Notes: a model not told the origin generated them from the letters alone. Counted from the first letter of the stretch, positions 35,558 through 44,763 are shown. The stretch is 64,000 bases of DNA from an uncultured Sulfitobacter sp. (GCF_947499945.1 NZ_CANMQD010000001.1:1302001-1366000); one strand, 5' to 3'. A program made the numbers and translations.

Positions 35558-37030
35558 ATGACTGCATCCACAACCGATCTTAAATCCATGCTCAAAGACC
35601 CGACCCTACTGGAAACCCGCGCCTATATCGGTGGCAAATGGGTAGATGGCGATGATGGCACATTTGACGTGACCAATCCCGCCCGCGGCGATGTTGTCGC
35701 AAAAGTTGCCAACCTGAGCCGCGCCCAGGTCGCCGGAGCCATTGCACAGGCAGAGACAGCCCAAAAAGAATGGGCCGCATGGACTGGCAAAGAGCGTGCA
35801 GGCGTGATGCGCAAATGGTTCGACCTGATGATGGAAAACCAAGAAGACCTCGGCAAGATTCTGACAGCAGAGCAGGGAAAACCGCTGGCGGAAGCCAAGG
35901 GCGAGGTTGCTTATGGCGCGTCCTTCATCGAGTTCTTTGGCGAACAAGCAAAGCGCGTTTATGGCGAGACCATACCAGGCCACCAGCGCGACAAGCGCAT
36001 CACCGTGATCAAGCAGCCCATCGGTGTCGCCGCCTCCATTACGCCGTGGAACTTTCCCAACGCAATGATCACCCGCAAGGCCGCGCCCGCGCTCGCTGCT
36101 GGCTGCTCATTCGTGGCACGCCCTGCCGCCGAAACACCGCTGAGCGCGATTGTCATGGGTGTACTGGCGGAACGTGCTGGCATCCCTGCGGGTGTGTTCA
36201 ACGTCGTACCGTCGAGTTCATCTTCGGAAGTTGGCAAAGAGTTCTGCGAAAACCCTGCCGTGCGCAAGCTGACCTTCACAGGCTCGACCGAAGTGGGCCG
36301 TATTCTGATGAAGCAAGCTGCTGATCAGGTGATGAAGTGCTCAATGGAGTTGGGCGGCAACGCGCCATTTATCGTGTTCGATGACGCTGATCTGGATGCC
36401 GCCGTCGAGGGCGCGATTCTGTGCAAATTCCGCAATAATGGTCAAACCTGCGTCTGCGCCAACCGCATTTATGTTCAGGCAGGCGTCTACGACACGTTTG
36501 CGGAAAAACTGAAAATGGCCGTGCAAAATATGAAAGTTGGCGACGGCTTTGAGGACGGTGTCGATCTCGGCCCGCTCATAAATCCATCGGCTGGTGAGAA
36601 AGTCAAAGAGCATATTGAGGACGCAAAATCCAAAGGTGCCTCAGTCATCATGGGTGACGACGGCAGCATGGACGGCAACTTTCTCGCGCCTACCATCATG
36701 ACGGGGGTGACCCAAGATATGATGGTCGCAACCGAGGAAACCTTTGGCCCTCTCGCGCCACTGTTTAAGTTCGACACCGTGGATGACGTCATCGCCATGG
36801 CGAACGACACGATCTTTGGTCTGGCCAGCTACTTCTACGCAAAGGACCTGAGCCGAGTTTACAAAGTCGCCGAAGCCTTGGAATATGGTATTGTCGGCGT
36901 GAACACTGGCCTCATCTCAACCGAAGTTGCACCGTTTGGCGGCGTTAAGCAGTCCGGCCTTGGCCGCGAAGGCAGTCACCACGGTATCGAGGACTACCTC
37001 GAGATGAAATACATCTGTATGAGCGTCTGA
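35558..37030 (+). CDS. gabD: NAD(P)-dependent succinate-semialdehyde dehydrogenase
   Basis: The 490-residue aldehyde dehydrogenase should oxidise succinate semialdehyde to succinate, completing GABA breakdown begun by gabT. Visible marks: ITPWNFPNAMITRKAAPALA (cofactor site), LTFTGSTEVGR, the general base in MELGGNAP, and the catalytic Cys in NNGQTCVCANR. A second Cys lies two residues after the first, as in GabD enzymes that are redox-sensitive. ATG 35558 has AAGGAGA 7 nt upstream; the frame is open from 35516 but without family similarity. It ends at a strong hairpin. Confidence 0.92.
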   Translation: MTASTTDLKSMLKDPTLLETRAYIGGKWVDGDDGTFDVTNPARGDVVAKVANLSRAQVAGAIAQAETAQKEWAAWTGKERAGVMRKWFDLMMENQEDLGKILTAEQGKPLAEAKGEVAYGASFIEFFGEQAKRVYGETIPGHQRDKRITVIKQPIGVAASITPWNFPNAMITRKAAPALAAGCSFVARPAAETPLSAIVMGVLAERAGIPAGVFNVVPSSSSSEVGKEFCENPAVRKLTFTGSTEVGRILMKQAADQVMKCSMELGGNAPFIVFDDADLDAAVEGAILCKFRNNGQTCVCANRIYVQAGVYDTFAEKLKMAVQNMKVGDGFEDGVDLGPLINPSAGEKVKEHIEDAKSKGASVIMGDDGSMDGNFLAPTIMTGVTQDMMVATEETFGPLAPLFKFDTVDDVIAMANDTIFGLASYFYAKDLSRVYKVAEALEYGIVGVNTGLISTEVAPFGGVKQSGLGREGSHHGIEDYLEMKYICMSV

Positions 37031-37051
37031 GCCAATACGTTATAGATAAAA

Positions 37052-37085
37052 AAAGGCCCGATGCGTTCACCTGCATCGGGCCTTT
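37052..37085. terminator. Bidirectional terminator between gabD and hsp20
   Basis: A 13-bp perfect stem (AAAGGCCCGATGC at 37052-37064 and GCATCGGGCCTTT at 37073-37085) closes an 8-nt loop. A run of A residues precedes it and a short T run lies in the 3' arm, so it can stop transcripts from both convergent genes. Confidence 0.85.
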
Positions 37086-37114
37086 CTCGTTCTAGGCCAT
37101 TCTAGGAGAATAAG

Positions 37115-37585
37115 TTAATTCACCGACTTAGCGTCGACGACGTCCTTTGCAATGCTTGGGGTTTTCGATGCGATCTGGATCTGGCGCGGTTTCAGGGCAT
37201 CGGGCACCTGACGCTCCAACTCGATATGCAACATCCCATCAGAATGCGCAGCACCTGTCACAATCACATGATCCGCCAGATGGAAGCGGCGCTCGAACGC
37301 ACGAGTCGCGATACCGCGGTGTAGGTAGGTTTTCGCTTCATCCTCATCCGCCTTGCGGGCAGACACAATCAGGGACTTCTCGCGAACCTCAACGCTCAGA
37401 TCAGCATCGGAAAACCCAGCAACCGCGATGGAAATACGGTAAGCATCATCATCGAGTTTTTCGATGTTGTAAGGGGGGTAGCTTGGCTGTGAAGTTTCAG
37501 CAGTCAGCACACGATCCATCAGGTTCGCGATTTGGTCAAAACCAACTGTGGAACGGTATAGGGGTGCAAAATCAAAATTACGCAT
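37115..37585 (-). CDS. Small heat-shock protein (Hsp20/IbpA family)
   Basis: The 156-residue protein has a short N-terminus (MRNFDFAPLYRSTVGFDQIA) typical of IbpA-class chaperones and an alpha-crystallin domain at about 38-130 (YPPYNIEKLDDDAYRISIAV, RGIATRAFERRFHLADHV, GMLHIELERQ). It holds unfolded proteins during heat stress. A GAGGA site lies 7 nt before ATG 37585. The 5' region (37586-37710) has no clear EcfG site; a heat-responsive leader hairpin is possible (GCTC pairing with the GAGG site) but not established. Confidence 0.93.
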   Translation of the reverse strand: MRNFDFAPLYRSTVGFDQIANLMDRVLTAETSQPSYPPYNIEKLDDDAYRISIAVAGFSDADLSVEVREKSLIVSARKADEDEAKTYLHRGIATRAFERRFHLADHVIVTGAAHSDGMLHIELERQVPDALKPRQIQIASKTPSIAKDVVDAKSVN

Positions 37586-37713
37586 GTGTTCATCCTCATC
37601 TTTGAGCGATTGTATTTAGAACCTTCCAGCATTGGACAGGCCCATACTTCGTTACAGTCAAAGCCCTGAATAGGCGCTTTGATGCAGATGATGTGGGGAT
37701 GAATTTTTGCGTT

Positions 37714-38517
37714 TCAAGACCCGCCAGCACTGATGAATTTTGCCCCACCGCCCGTGCGCGTTCCCACACTGATACGTTTCTGGCGGGCGGGTGCACGTGA
37801 CTTCTCAGCAACCAGCTTTGCTTTAAGTTGGCTCACAAGCGCAGGTAACGACATGCCTGTAGTGCGACGGACGCCTCTGATGTGGGCATATCCAGAGATA
37901 ACTGAGGCAATCCTAATCTGTGTTCCTTCGCGGCGAAAAACCGGTGCGCCAGAAGAGCCAAAAGTAGTGTCGCAATTCATTACCATAACACCCTTAAAAC
38001 TTCGCAAGACAGCACAGGTCGCTTGCAGGGATGGTAAGGTTGAGCGCCCACGTCCATATGAGACAACCGTGACCTCGCCTTGGTTCAATATCCGGGGTTC
38101 AACAACAAACGGTGATATCACATGAGTTGGAACGGGAGATTTTAGACGCAAAAGAGCCACGTCATTGGCTATGCGGGTAACCGTATCTTTGGACTTGTAT
38201 TGATAAGCATCTGGCATTGCGACTTGCACAACTTTACGCTCGGCCTCAACGCGGCCCTGACGGTAGCCTGCGCGAAAAGTGAGGCGCTCTGGCTGCAACT
38301 GATTGCCACTTGCGTCAAACGCGCAATGCGCAGCAGTCAGGACAATATCGGGCGCAATCAGTGTTGCCGTACAATAGCCAACATCTTCCATATCAAGGCG
38401 CCCAACCGCTTTCCATGGTGAGGCCTGCTCGTTTCGGGTCAAACCGATAAGGGCGCTATCAGCATGGACCGCTGTGCCAAACAGCATGACCAATAAAAGA
38501 ATGCTACGGAGAAACAA
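37714..38517 (-). CDS. Secreted trypsin-like serine protease (downstream paralogue)
   Basis: A 267-residue S1 protease. I place the start at TTG 38517, because GGAGG lies 7 nt upstream and the product then begins with a signal peptide (MFLRSILLLVMLFGTAVHA). The ATG at 38757 lies deep inside the upstream gene and its first 80 residues are not protease-like. The triad is visible: His in LTAAHCAFD, Asp in RIANDVALLRL, Ser in TFGSSGAPVF. It overlaps the upstream paralogue by 14 bp. Both proteases end in a basic GGGAKF tail (SVGTRTGGGAKFISAGGS here), a shared feature of unknown use. Confidence 0.85.
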   Translation of the reverse strand: MFLRSILLLVMLFGTAVHADSALIGLTRNEQASPWKAVGRLDMEDVGYCTATLIAPDIVLTAAHCAFDASGNQLQPERLTFRAGYRQGRVEAERKVVQVAMPDAYQYKSKDTVTRIANDVALLRLKSPVPTHVISPFVVEPRILNQGEVTVVSYGRGRSTLPSLQATCAVLRSFKGVMVMNCDTTFGSSGAPVFRREGTQIRIASVISGYAHIRGVRRTTGMSLPALVSQLKAKLVAEKSRAPARQKRISVGTRTGGGAKFISAGGS

Positions 38518-39316
38518 ACTTGGCCCCTCCTCCTGCACGCACACCTGCACCGATGCGCCGTTCACCTGGCTTTTTACCCAAATAGATCGAGCGGCCGGCA
38601 ACAAGTTCAGCCTGCAATTCTGCCAACGGTTGGCCCAACGCAGTTCCAAGCGAGACTTCCTTGCCATCAACTTCTGCCTTGGCGGACACAACCGAGACAA
38701 TCTGCGCTTCGCCATCCTCAATGATAAAAATTGGTGCGCCGCTGGAGCCAAAATCAACCGAGCAAGAGGTCACGAGAACACCGTCTTGCCGCGCCAATAC
38801 CGCGCAAACTTCTTGCAGCGAGGGTGCTTCTGCACGCTCAAGCGCATAGCTGACAACGCCTACACGGTCTCCCGTCCGTGGGCGTGCAGCAGTCTTGAAT
38901 GGCTTAATCGAATTATTCCGAATTGGCATCTCCAACTCAAGCAGCGCCAGATCGTTGCGCACCCGCTCGGAAGACAGTTTTTCAGCATATACATATTCAG
39001 GATGCACAACCACACGTGCAACATCGCGGTAGGCTCCTGCGCGCCCGTTGCGCCACCCTGCGAGAAATTCAATGTGACCCTTGTCGATCCGTGCGCCCGT
39101 TTCACTATCGTACATGCAATGCGCCGCTGTCAGGACTAATTTGGGAGCTATCAGCGCGCCCGTGCAAAAGCCCTTACCGTCGATGTCCAACCTGCCAACA
39201 GCTTCCCATGCTTTTGCATCATCGCCATTGTCCAACCGCTTCAGATTCGCATCTTGGGCTACTGCACCAGAGGTGAGCAACAGTCCAAAAACGGTCAGAG
39301 CGACCCATCGCAGCAA
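38504..39316 (-). CDS. Secreted trypsin-like serine protease (upstream paralogue)
   Basis: A 270-residue S1 protease with a signal peptide (MLRWVALTVFGLLLTSGAVAQ). Triad: His in LTAAHCMYD, Asp in RVRNDLALLEL, Ser in DFGSSGAPIF. It ends GAGVRAGGGAKFVSP, closely like its downstream neighbour. The start is TTG 39316 with only a weak GGGG upstream; no better start keeps the signal peptide. The two genes look like a tandem duplication. Substrates in the periplasm or outside are unknown. Confidence 0.87.
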   Translation of the reverse strand: MLRWVALTVFGLLLTSGAVAQDANLKRLDNGDDAKAWEAVGRLDIDGKGFCTGALIAPKLVLTAAHCMYDSETGARIDKGHIEFLAGWRNGRAGAYRDVARVVVHPEYVYAEKLSSERVRNDLALLELEMPIRNNSIKPFKTAARPRTGDRVGVVSYALERAEAPSLQEVCAVLARQDGVLVTSCSVDFGSSGAPIFIIEDGEAQIVSVVSAKAEVDGKEVSLGTALGQPLAELQAELVAGRSIYLGKKPGERRIGAGVRAGGGAKFVSP

Positions 39317-39388
39317 ATCACATACCCCAAATATTACCCTAGCTCTCTGTCGATAATAGCAAGGTAAGGCAAAATTAGGGCAAATCAG

Positions 39389-40753
39389 TTAACGAAGAAG
39401 TGGAACGTCGCCTTTTTGCTGACGGCTATACTCAAGTGCAGGTGGCTTTGGCCCTCCCCACGCCCAATCCAGCAACTCAACCGAGTGAACAATCGGCACC
39501 GATGAGGCAGAGCCGATCTGCATCATACACCCGATGTTGCCGGCTGCGATGACGTCGGGGTTCTTAGCCTCCAAGGTTCTAACTTTCAGCTCTTTAAGCT
39601 GCTGAGATATCTCGGGCTGCATCAAGTTATATGTCCCAGCAGATCCGCAACACAGATGCGAATCTTTCGGCTCTACAATGGTGAAACCTGCTTTCTTAAG
39701 CAGTGTTTTTGGATGGGTTTTAATTTTCTGACCGTGCTGTAATGAACAGGCAGCATGGTATGCAACGATCATGCCCTCTGGTGCACGCGCTGTCTTTGCA
39801 ACCTTGGCCCATTCGGGTTCGGCCTTCCAATCACCATCCGTTAATTCGACCAAGACTTCTGAGATGTCGCGGGCAATGTCAGCGACCCGCACCGCATCGG
39901 CGGCCAATGGTTCGTTGCGGAACATATGGCCATAATCCTTGACTGTCGTGCCACATCCAGACGTATTGATTACAATGGCGTCAAGACCGCCATTATCCAT
40001 CTCGGTCGCCCAAGCGCGGATATTTTTGGCCGCAGTTGCATGGCTTTCGGTCGTTTTGCCCATATGATGGGTTAACGCGCCACAACAACCCGCCCCTTCA
40101 GCCACAACCACCTCAGCACCCAAACGCGTCAGCAGGCGAATTGTGGCATCGTTGATATCTGTGTTGAGCGCCTTTTGCGCACAGCCTGTCATCAGCGCGA
40201 CGCGCATCCGCTTGGGCGCTTGTGGCGTGAAGGTTTGCGGATCGTCATTGCGGCTCACTGGCGGGATCACTTTTGGCGCCATTTCCAGCATCGCCCGCAG
40301 TCGGGCGTCAGGCATGAACCGTGCAAACGGGCGGCCAATCTTCGCTCCCAAAAGGGCTACACGGAATCGCATCGGATATGGCAGTATCCGTGCCAAAATC
40401 CACCGCAACGCACGGTCCGTGAACGGGCGTTTATACTTTTGCTCGATATAATCCCGCGCGTGATCAACCAGATGCATATAGTGCACGCCAGAAGGGCATG
40501 TTGTCATACAAGCAAGACAGCTGAGGCATCGGTCAATGTGCTTGACCGTTTTGGCGTCCGGCACTCGCTCATTCTCGAGCATATCCTTGATCAGATAAAT
40601 CCGCCCTCGCGGACTGTCCAACTCGTCCCCAAGGACTTGATAAGTGGGACATGTCGCCGTGCAAAAGCCACAGTGAACACACGCACGCAGGATTTCATTC
40701 GCACGGTTTGTGCCGGGATCTTCGAGCTGTTTTTCGGTAAATGTCGTCTGCAT
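39389..40753 (-). CDS. glcF: Glycolate oxidase iron-sulfur subunit GlcF
   Basis: The 454-residue protein has two [4Fe-4S] ferredoxin motifs (Cys 25, 28, 31, 35 in CVHCGFCTATCP; Cys 76, 79, 82, 86 in CLSCLACMTTCP) and two cysteine-rich CCG domains (GCAQKALN..., GAGCCGALTHHMG, and CSLQHGQKIK..., LCCGSAGTYN). It passes electrons from the FAD subunits GlcD/GlcE towards the quinone pool when glycolate is oxidised to glyoxylate. Last gene of the glc operon, 9 nt after the membrane protein. Confidence 0.94.
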   Translation of the reverse strand: MQTTFTEKQLEDPGTNRANEILRACVHCGFCTATCPTYQVLGDELDSPRGRIYLIKDMLENERVPDAKTVKHIDRCLSCLACMTTCPSGVHYMHLVDHARDYIEQKYKRPFTDRALRWILARILPYPMRFRVALLGAKIGRPFARFMPDARLRAMLEMAPKVIPPVSRNDDPQTFTPQAPKRMRVALMTGCAQKALNTDINDATIRLLTRLGAEVVVAEGAGCCGALTHHMGKTTESHATAAKNIRAWATEMDNGGLDAIVINTSGCGTTVKDYGHMFRNEPLAADAVRVADIARDISEVLVELTDGDWKAEPEWAKVAKTARAPEGMIVAYHAACSLQHGQKIKTHPKTLLKKAGFTIVEPKDSHLCCGSAGTYNLMQPEISQQLKELKVRTLEAKNPDVIAAGNIGCMMQIGSASSVPIVHSVELLDWAWGGPKPPALEYSRQQKGDVPLLR

Positions 40754-40762
40754 GTTATCCCC

Positions 40763-41128
40763 TCAACCAGCCAACAGGCTGGCACTTGCCAAACCGAACC
40801 ACGGCACTGTCGTTCCGGCAGCACCTGCAACGGCGGTCCAACGTCGCATGCCCAGCCCATGATCCATCAGCCGCAACGCCTGTGCGCCATAAGCCAGCAC
40901 ACCAATCCAACCGCCCCAAATGAATGCAACGCCTGTCCCCGTCACAAGCAGGTTTTGCCCCCAAAGATGTGCAAAACCATACCGCAATGTAAGGCCAGTT
41001 GCTGCACACAGGGCCATAAGAATTGCCAGTCGCCGAAAAGCTTTTGGTGAAGGTCCACCACGGGTCAGTGAACGAAAGGCCAAAGGCCCACCAACAAACA
41101 CAATGACAAACAGTACAGCCAAACTCAT
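40763..41128 (-). CDS. Membrane protein embedded in the glycolate oxidase operon
   Basis: The 121-residue protein has about four hydrophobic spans (SLAVLFVIVFVGGPLAF, FRRLAILMALCAATGLTL, LLVTGTGVAFIWGGWIG, GAAGTTVPWFGLASASL). ATG 41128 overlaps the glcE stop as ATGA. No family is recognised. Its position between glcE and glcF suggests a membrane anchor or quinone contact for the otherwise soluble oxidase, which is inference. Confidence 0.8.
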   Translation of the reverse strand: MSLAVLFVIVFVGGPLAFRSLTRGGPSPKAFRRLAILMALCAATGLTLRYGFAHLWGQNLLVTGTGVAFIWGGWIGVLAYGAQALRLMDHGLGMRRWTAVAGAAGTTVPWFGLASASLLAG

Positions 41129-42222
41129 CCCATGAGGCCCGCATTCAAAAGTCCGCGCGGGTCAAACCGTGCACGCAGTCCTGCAGTAAGCCTAGCTACA
41201 CCTGCGCTTTCAGGCTCGAAACGTGGCTGGCCTGTGCCACGCACCAATGTTGCATGCCCATCGTATGCGCCCAAAGCAGAGCGTAAATCGTATCCTGCTG
41301 CAGCGCGCAGCCAGATTAATCCGCCTGCCCAATCATAAAGCACCGCTTGTGCATTCGATTTGGCAACCAAAGCGGGGCCATCAGAAGGTTTGCACGAGAC
41401 GCGCCAAACATCGCCCTCAACGCCAGCAAAGGATGCCACATCGCGCCACGCATCCCAGCGTGCTGTGTTGTTTTCCTCAACGATAATCTCTCCGCCCAAG
41501 AGAGTTTTTAATTGGTTCACACGGTAACTAACAGAGTCGGAAAACCCTTCAAGGCGAAGCAAAGTCTCACCTTTTGCAGGATCGTGCGCCGCGGCTGAGA
41601 CTTCAAATGGACTGCCCAGCGCCTTTGCCAGTGCTCCAACCGCAGACGTATCGTCCAAACCGTGAAGTATCAGCGTCGACTGTGCCTCCGGACGCGGCAA
41701 AACTTTGAGTGACACTTCGCTTAAGACACCCAAGGTGCTGTGCGCTCCTGCCATTAGTTTAACCAAATCATAGCCCGTGACGTTCTTCATCACACGGCCA
41801 CCGTTCTTGACGATCTGACCCATCCCATCGACATACCGTACGCCCAGTAGGAAATCGCGGGCCGCTCCAACAGATATCCGCCGCGGACCGCTAATGTTCG
41901 CGGCCATCACGCCACCAATCGTGGGGGTGCCCGTTGTCCCGAGCAGTGCGCGGTGGTCCATCGGCTCGAACGCAAGTCTCTGGTTCTCAGCAGCAAGTAC
42001 AGCTTCAATATCCGCAATTGGCGTCCCCGCCTTTGCCACAACGGTCATTGCACCGGGTTCATAGAGAGTGATGCCAGACAACGCTGAGGTGCTCAGGCCG
42101 GCACCCGCCACATGTACGCCACGCGTACCGCCACCCCTGATACACAAAGGCGCTGTGGAAGCGGCCACAACCTCGGAAAGCTCCGCCTCATCCGACGGGG
42201 TGTATTTGATTTCTGTCACCAT
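41125..42222 (-). CDS. glcE: Glycolate oxidase FAD-binding subunit GlcE
   Basis: A 365-residue PCMH-type FAD protein: IRGGGTRGVHVAG (FAD pyrophosphate loop), GTTGTPTIGGVMAANISGPRR split over 135-155, and VKNGGRVMKNVTGYDLVKLM. I chose ATG 42222 (MVTEIKYTP), close behind an AAAGGA site and near the E. coli length. The ATG at 42279 would overlap glcD by 14 bp and add an unlike N-terminus, so it remains possible. GlcE is required with GlcD and GlcF for glycolate oxidation. Confidence 0.9.
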   Translation of the reverse strand: MVTEIKYTPSDEAELSEVVAASTAPLCIRGGGTRGVHVAGAGLSTSALSGITLYEPGAMTVVAKAGTPIADIEAVLAAENQRLAFEPMDHRALLGTTGTPTIGGVMAANISGPRRISVGAARDFLLGVRYVDGMGQIVKNGGRVMKNVTGYDLVKLMAGAHSTLGVLSEVSLKVLPRPEAQSTLILHGLDDTSAVGALAKALGSPFEVSAAAHDPAKGETLLRLEGFSDSVSYRVNQLKTLLGGEIIVEENNTARWDAWRDVASFAGVEGDVWRVSCKPSDGPALVAKSNAQAVLYDWAGGLIWLRAAAGYDLRSALGAYDGHATLVRGTGQPRFEPESAGVARLTAGLRARFDPRGLLNAGLMG

Positions 42223-42265
42223 TTTTCCTTTGGAGAGTTCGGGCCGCGCGGCACCTTCCTGAAAG

Positions 42266-43714
42266 TTATTCAGCTGCAATCGCTACTTCCCTACGCCGCT
42301 CGGAGGCATCAAGGGGGAATACTTTAGCCGGATTAAGGAGCCATTGCGGATCAAAGACATCCTTTACCGCCATCTGTGCCTCCAGGTCATTGGGCGCATA
42401 TTGCACATGCATTAAATCGCGCTTCTCGATTCCAACGCCATGCTCTCCCGTCAGGCAACCGCCAACCTCGACACATAGTTTGAGAATTTCGGCACCAAAA
42501 GCTTCGCAAAGCTCAAGATCGCCTTCTTTGTTTGCGTCAAAAAGGATCAGGGGGTGCATGTTGCCGTCGCCTGCATGGAAAACATTACCGACCTTCAGGC
42601 CATACTCCTTGGACATCTCACCGATACGGCGCAAGACATGCGGCAAGCTGGACACAGGGATTGTTCCATCCAGACACATGTAATCGTTGATTTGACCCAT
42701 CGCACCAAAGGCCGACTTGCGACCCAACCAGATGGCTGCACTTTCCTCGGCTGATTTACTCTGCCGCAACTCAACCGGGTTATGTTTACGCGCAATTTCC
42801 ATGATCAGATCAAGTTGGTGATCAATCTCGGCATCCGATCCTTCCACCTCGACGATCAGCAGCGCCTCGCACATGGGATAGCCCGCTTTTGCAAAAGCTT
42901 CAGTTGCTTCAATACAAGGACGATCCATAAATTCAATCGCGACAGGCAGCACACCCGCCTTGATGATCGCAGTCACGCAAGCCCCAGCCACTTCGCTATC
43001 GTCAAAACCCATGAGAACGGGCCGTGCGCCTTCGGGTTTGTGCAGAATGCGCAATGTCGCTTCGGTCACAACACCAAGCTGTCCCTCAGAGCCGCAGATC
43101 AGCCCAAGCAGGTCAAGCCCGCCCGCATCCAAGTGCGAACCACCGATATCGACAATCTCGCCGTCCATCATGACCATTTTGACGCCCATGAGGTTGTTGG
43201 TGGTCACACCATATTTGAGGCAATGCGCCCCGCCAGAGTTCATAGCGATGTTACCCGCAATCGCACAGGCAAGCTGGCTCGACGGGTCGGGCGCATAGAA
43301 AAAACCATCCTCTTCAACTGCGCCGGTCACGCTAAGGTTAGTGCGACCAGTTTGAACACGAATAATACGGTTATCGTAATCCGTCTCAATCACATCATTC
43401 ATCCGTGCGATGCCCAAAATCACACAATCCGCTGTGGGCAGCGCACCACCCGCCAATGAAGTGCCAGAGCCGCGCGGCACAACGGGCACGCCTTCTTCAT
43501 GGCAAATCCTCAGCACGGCGGAGACCTCCTCGGTCGTGGAGGGAAGGACGGCAACCATCGGAGCACAGCGATACGCAGTTAGCGCGTCACATTCATACGC
43601 GCGCGTCTCGCGTTCATCATGAATCACAGCGTCCCCTGCGAGCACAGCTTTCAGTCGCTCCACAACACGGGCCTTACGCGCAATAATCGCAGAGTTGGGG
43701 ACAGGCATTTCCAT
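42266..43714 (-). CDS. glcD: Glycolate oxidase catalytic subunit GlcD
   Basis: The 482-residue FAD enzyme oxidises glycolate to glyoxylate. FAD_binding_4 domain at about 50-190 (VVPRGSGTSLAGGALPTADC split around 85-105, YAPDPSSQLACAIAGNIAMN) and a FAD-oxidase C-terminal domain with HAGDGNMHPLILFD, GCLTGEHGVGIEKRDLM and FDPQWLLNPAKVFP. First gene of the operon; ATG 43714 has TAGGAG 9 nt upstream. A palindromic GntR-like site lies 35 bp further upstream. Confidence 0.95.
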   Translation of the reverse strand: MEMPVPNSAIIARKARVVERLKAVLAGDAVIHDERETRAYECDALTAYRCAPMVAVLPSTTEEVSAVLRICHEEGVPVVPRGSGTSLAGGALPTADCVILGIARMNDVIETDYDNRIIRVQTGRTNLSVTGAVEEDGFFYAPDPSSQLACAIAGNIAMNSGGAHCLKYGVTTNNLMGVKMVMMDGEIVDIGGSHLDAGGLDLLGLICGSEGQLGVVTEATLRILHKPEGARPVLMGFDDSEVAGACVTAIIKAGVLPVAIEFMDRPCIEATEAFAKAGYPMCEALLIVEVEGSDAEIDHQLDLIMEIARKHNPVELRQSKSAEESAAIWLGRKSAFGAMGQINDYMCLDGTIPVSSLPHVLRRIGEMSKEYGLKVGNVFHAGDGNMHPLILFDANKEGDLELCEAFGAEILKLCVEVGGCLTGEHGVGIEKRDLMHVQYAPNDLEAQMAVKDVFDPQWLLNPAKVFPLDASERRREVAIAAE

Positions 43715-44027
43715 ACGTAACGCTCCTAGCCGAATTGAATGTTCTAATTTGGTAAAATTATATTACCAATTTCACCATTAGACAAGTGTCATCCTTTTGC
43801 ATGGTCAAATTCTGTGCGAGGCGGGACTGAAATGCCAGGCGCTTCCCTATTCCAAAGGAGCAGCCGCACTGCAACATTCCAAGCTAATAACCGCCAAGGC
43901 TAGACTACCAAAACCTTCCGCAAAATTAGAAAAAAGAGATTTATACGCCGTAAACAAAAAGGAAAACTGCCAATCTAGATCCATCCTAACGCTGGTCATA
44001 CCGAAACCACACGCGTAGGGAGAGCAA
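43715..44027. other. 313-bp intergenic region between glcD and the DUF599 gene
   Basis: This AT-richer divergent region should hold promoters for the glc operon (minus) and for the DUF599 gene (plus). It contains one clear palindrome (43749-43769). I see no convincing gene, RNA or hairpin in the remainder (43800-44020). Confidence 0.6.
43749..43769. promoter_or_regulatory. GntR/FadR-like operator upstream of glcD
   Basis: Two 7-bp arms, TTGGTAA (43749-43755) and TTACCAA (43763-43769), are separated by 7 bp of A/T. The TGGT...ACCA half-sites match the general form bound by FadR-subfamily GntR regulators, the group to which the glycolate regulator GlcC belongs. It is about 35 bp upstream of the glcD start. 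No glcC gene is in the window. Confidence 0.5.
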
Positions 44028-44726
44028 ATGATATCTATTGAAAGCTTCTCGTTCCTATCCATTCTTGATATCGCGGCGCTGGCCGTTCTTCTGCTGTTTT
44101 GGGGTGGCATTGGCTGGCGGATCGAAAATCCTTCGATCGGGAAGCCTTCAACCTCGCTGATCATGGCGGGGTATCGACGCCAGTGGATGGCTCAGATGAT
44201 GGCCCGCGACGTACGCATTTTCGATGCGCAGACCATCGGAACGTTGCGGCAAGGAACATCCTTTTTCGCTTCAACTTGCGTCATTGCCATCGGGGGAACC
44301 CTAGCACTGATCGGCAATGCAGAGCAGGTCGCTGGCGTTGCCGCCGACCTGACGGAGGTCCGCGACCCTGCGATTGTCTGGGAAGTGAAGCTTTTGGTCA
44401 TTGTAATGCTCCTCACCAGTGCATTTCTCAAATTCGTCTGGTCGAACAGGCTTTTTGGCTATTGTTCTGTTATCGTCGGCGCAACGCCCAACGACCCTGA
44501 TGATCCAAAAGCACCCGCATTTGCGCACAAAGCGGCAGAATTGAACATTACAGCGGCCCGCAGTTTTAACCGGGGATTGCGTGCTCTCTACTTTGCACTG
44601 GCCGCTGTGGCATGGCTGGCAGGGCCGATTCCTTTGCTCTTGGCTGCCCTTGTTACATGCATCGTGATCTGGCGGCGGGAATTCGCTTCACATTCCCGTA
44701 GGGCCCTCTTGGAAGACACTCCATAA
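44028..44726 (+). CDS. DUF599-family membrane protein
   Basis: The 232-residue protein has four hydrophobic spans and the DUF599 pattern: an N-terminal span (DIAALAVLLLFWGGIGW), SLIMAGYRRQWMAQMMARDV, VWEVKLLVIVMLLTSAFLKF and FNRGLRALYFALAAVAWLAG. Function is unknown. GGGAG lies just upstream of ATG 44028. Followed by a small secreted protein after 37 nt. Confidence 0.88.
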   Translation: MISIESFSFLSILDIAALAVLLLFWGGIGWRIENPSIGKPSTSLIMAGYRRQWMAQMMARDVRIFDAQTIGTLRQGTSFFASTCVIAIGGTLALIGNAEQVAGVAADLTEVRDPAIVWEVKLLVIVMLLTSAFLKFVWSNRLFGYCSVIVGATPNDPDDPKAPAFAHKAAELNITAARSFNRGLRALYFALAAVAWLAGPIPLLLAALVTCIVIWRREFASHSRRALLEDTP

Positions 44727-44763
44727 CACACTATCTACATTCTCTAATCTTTGGATAGGTCGC

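Noticed and set aside
34750..35583. 277-codon plus-strand frame opposite the arylformamidase-like gene
   Set aside because: It spans the real gene and the gabD promoter, and lacks protein-like features.
37714..38757. ATG at 38757 as start of the downstream protease
   Set aside because: The first 80 residues lie antiparallel-free but out of frame inside the upstream protease gene and are not protease-like; TTG 38517 has a strong ribosome site and a signal peptide.
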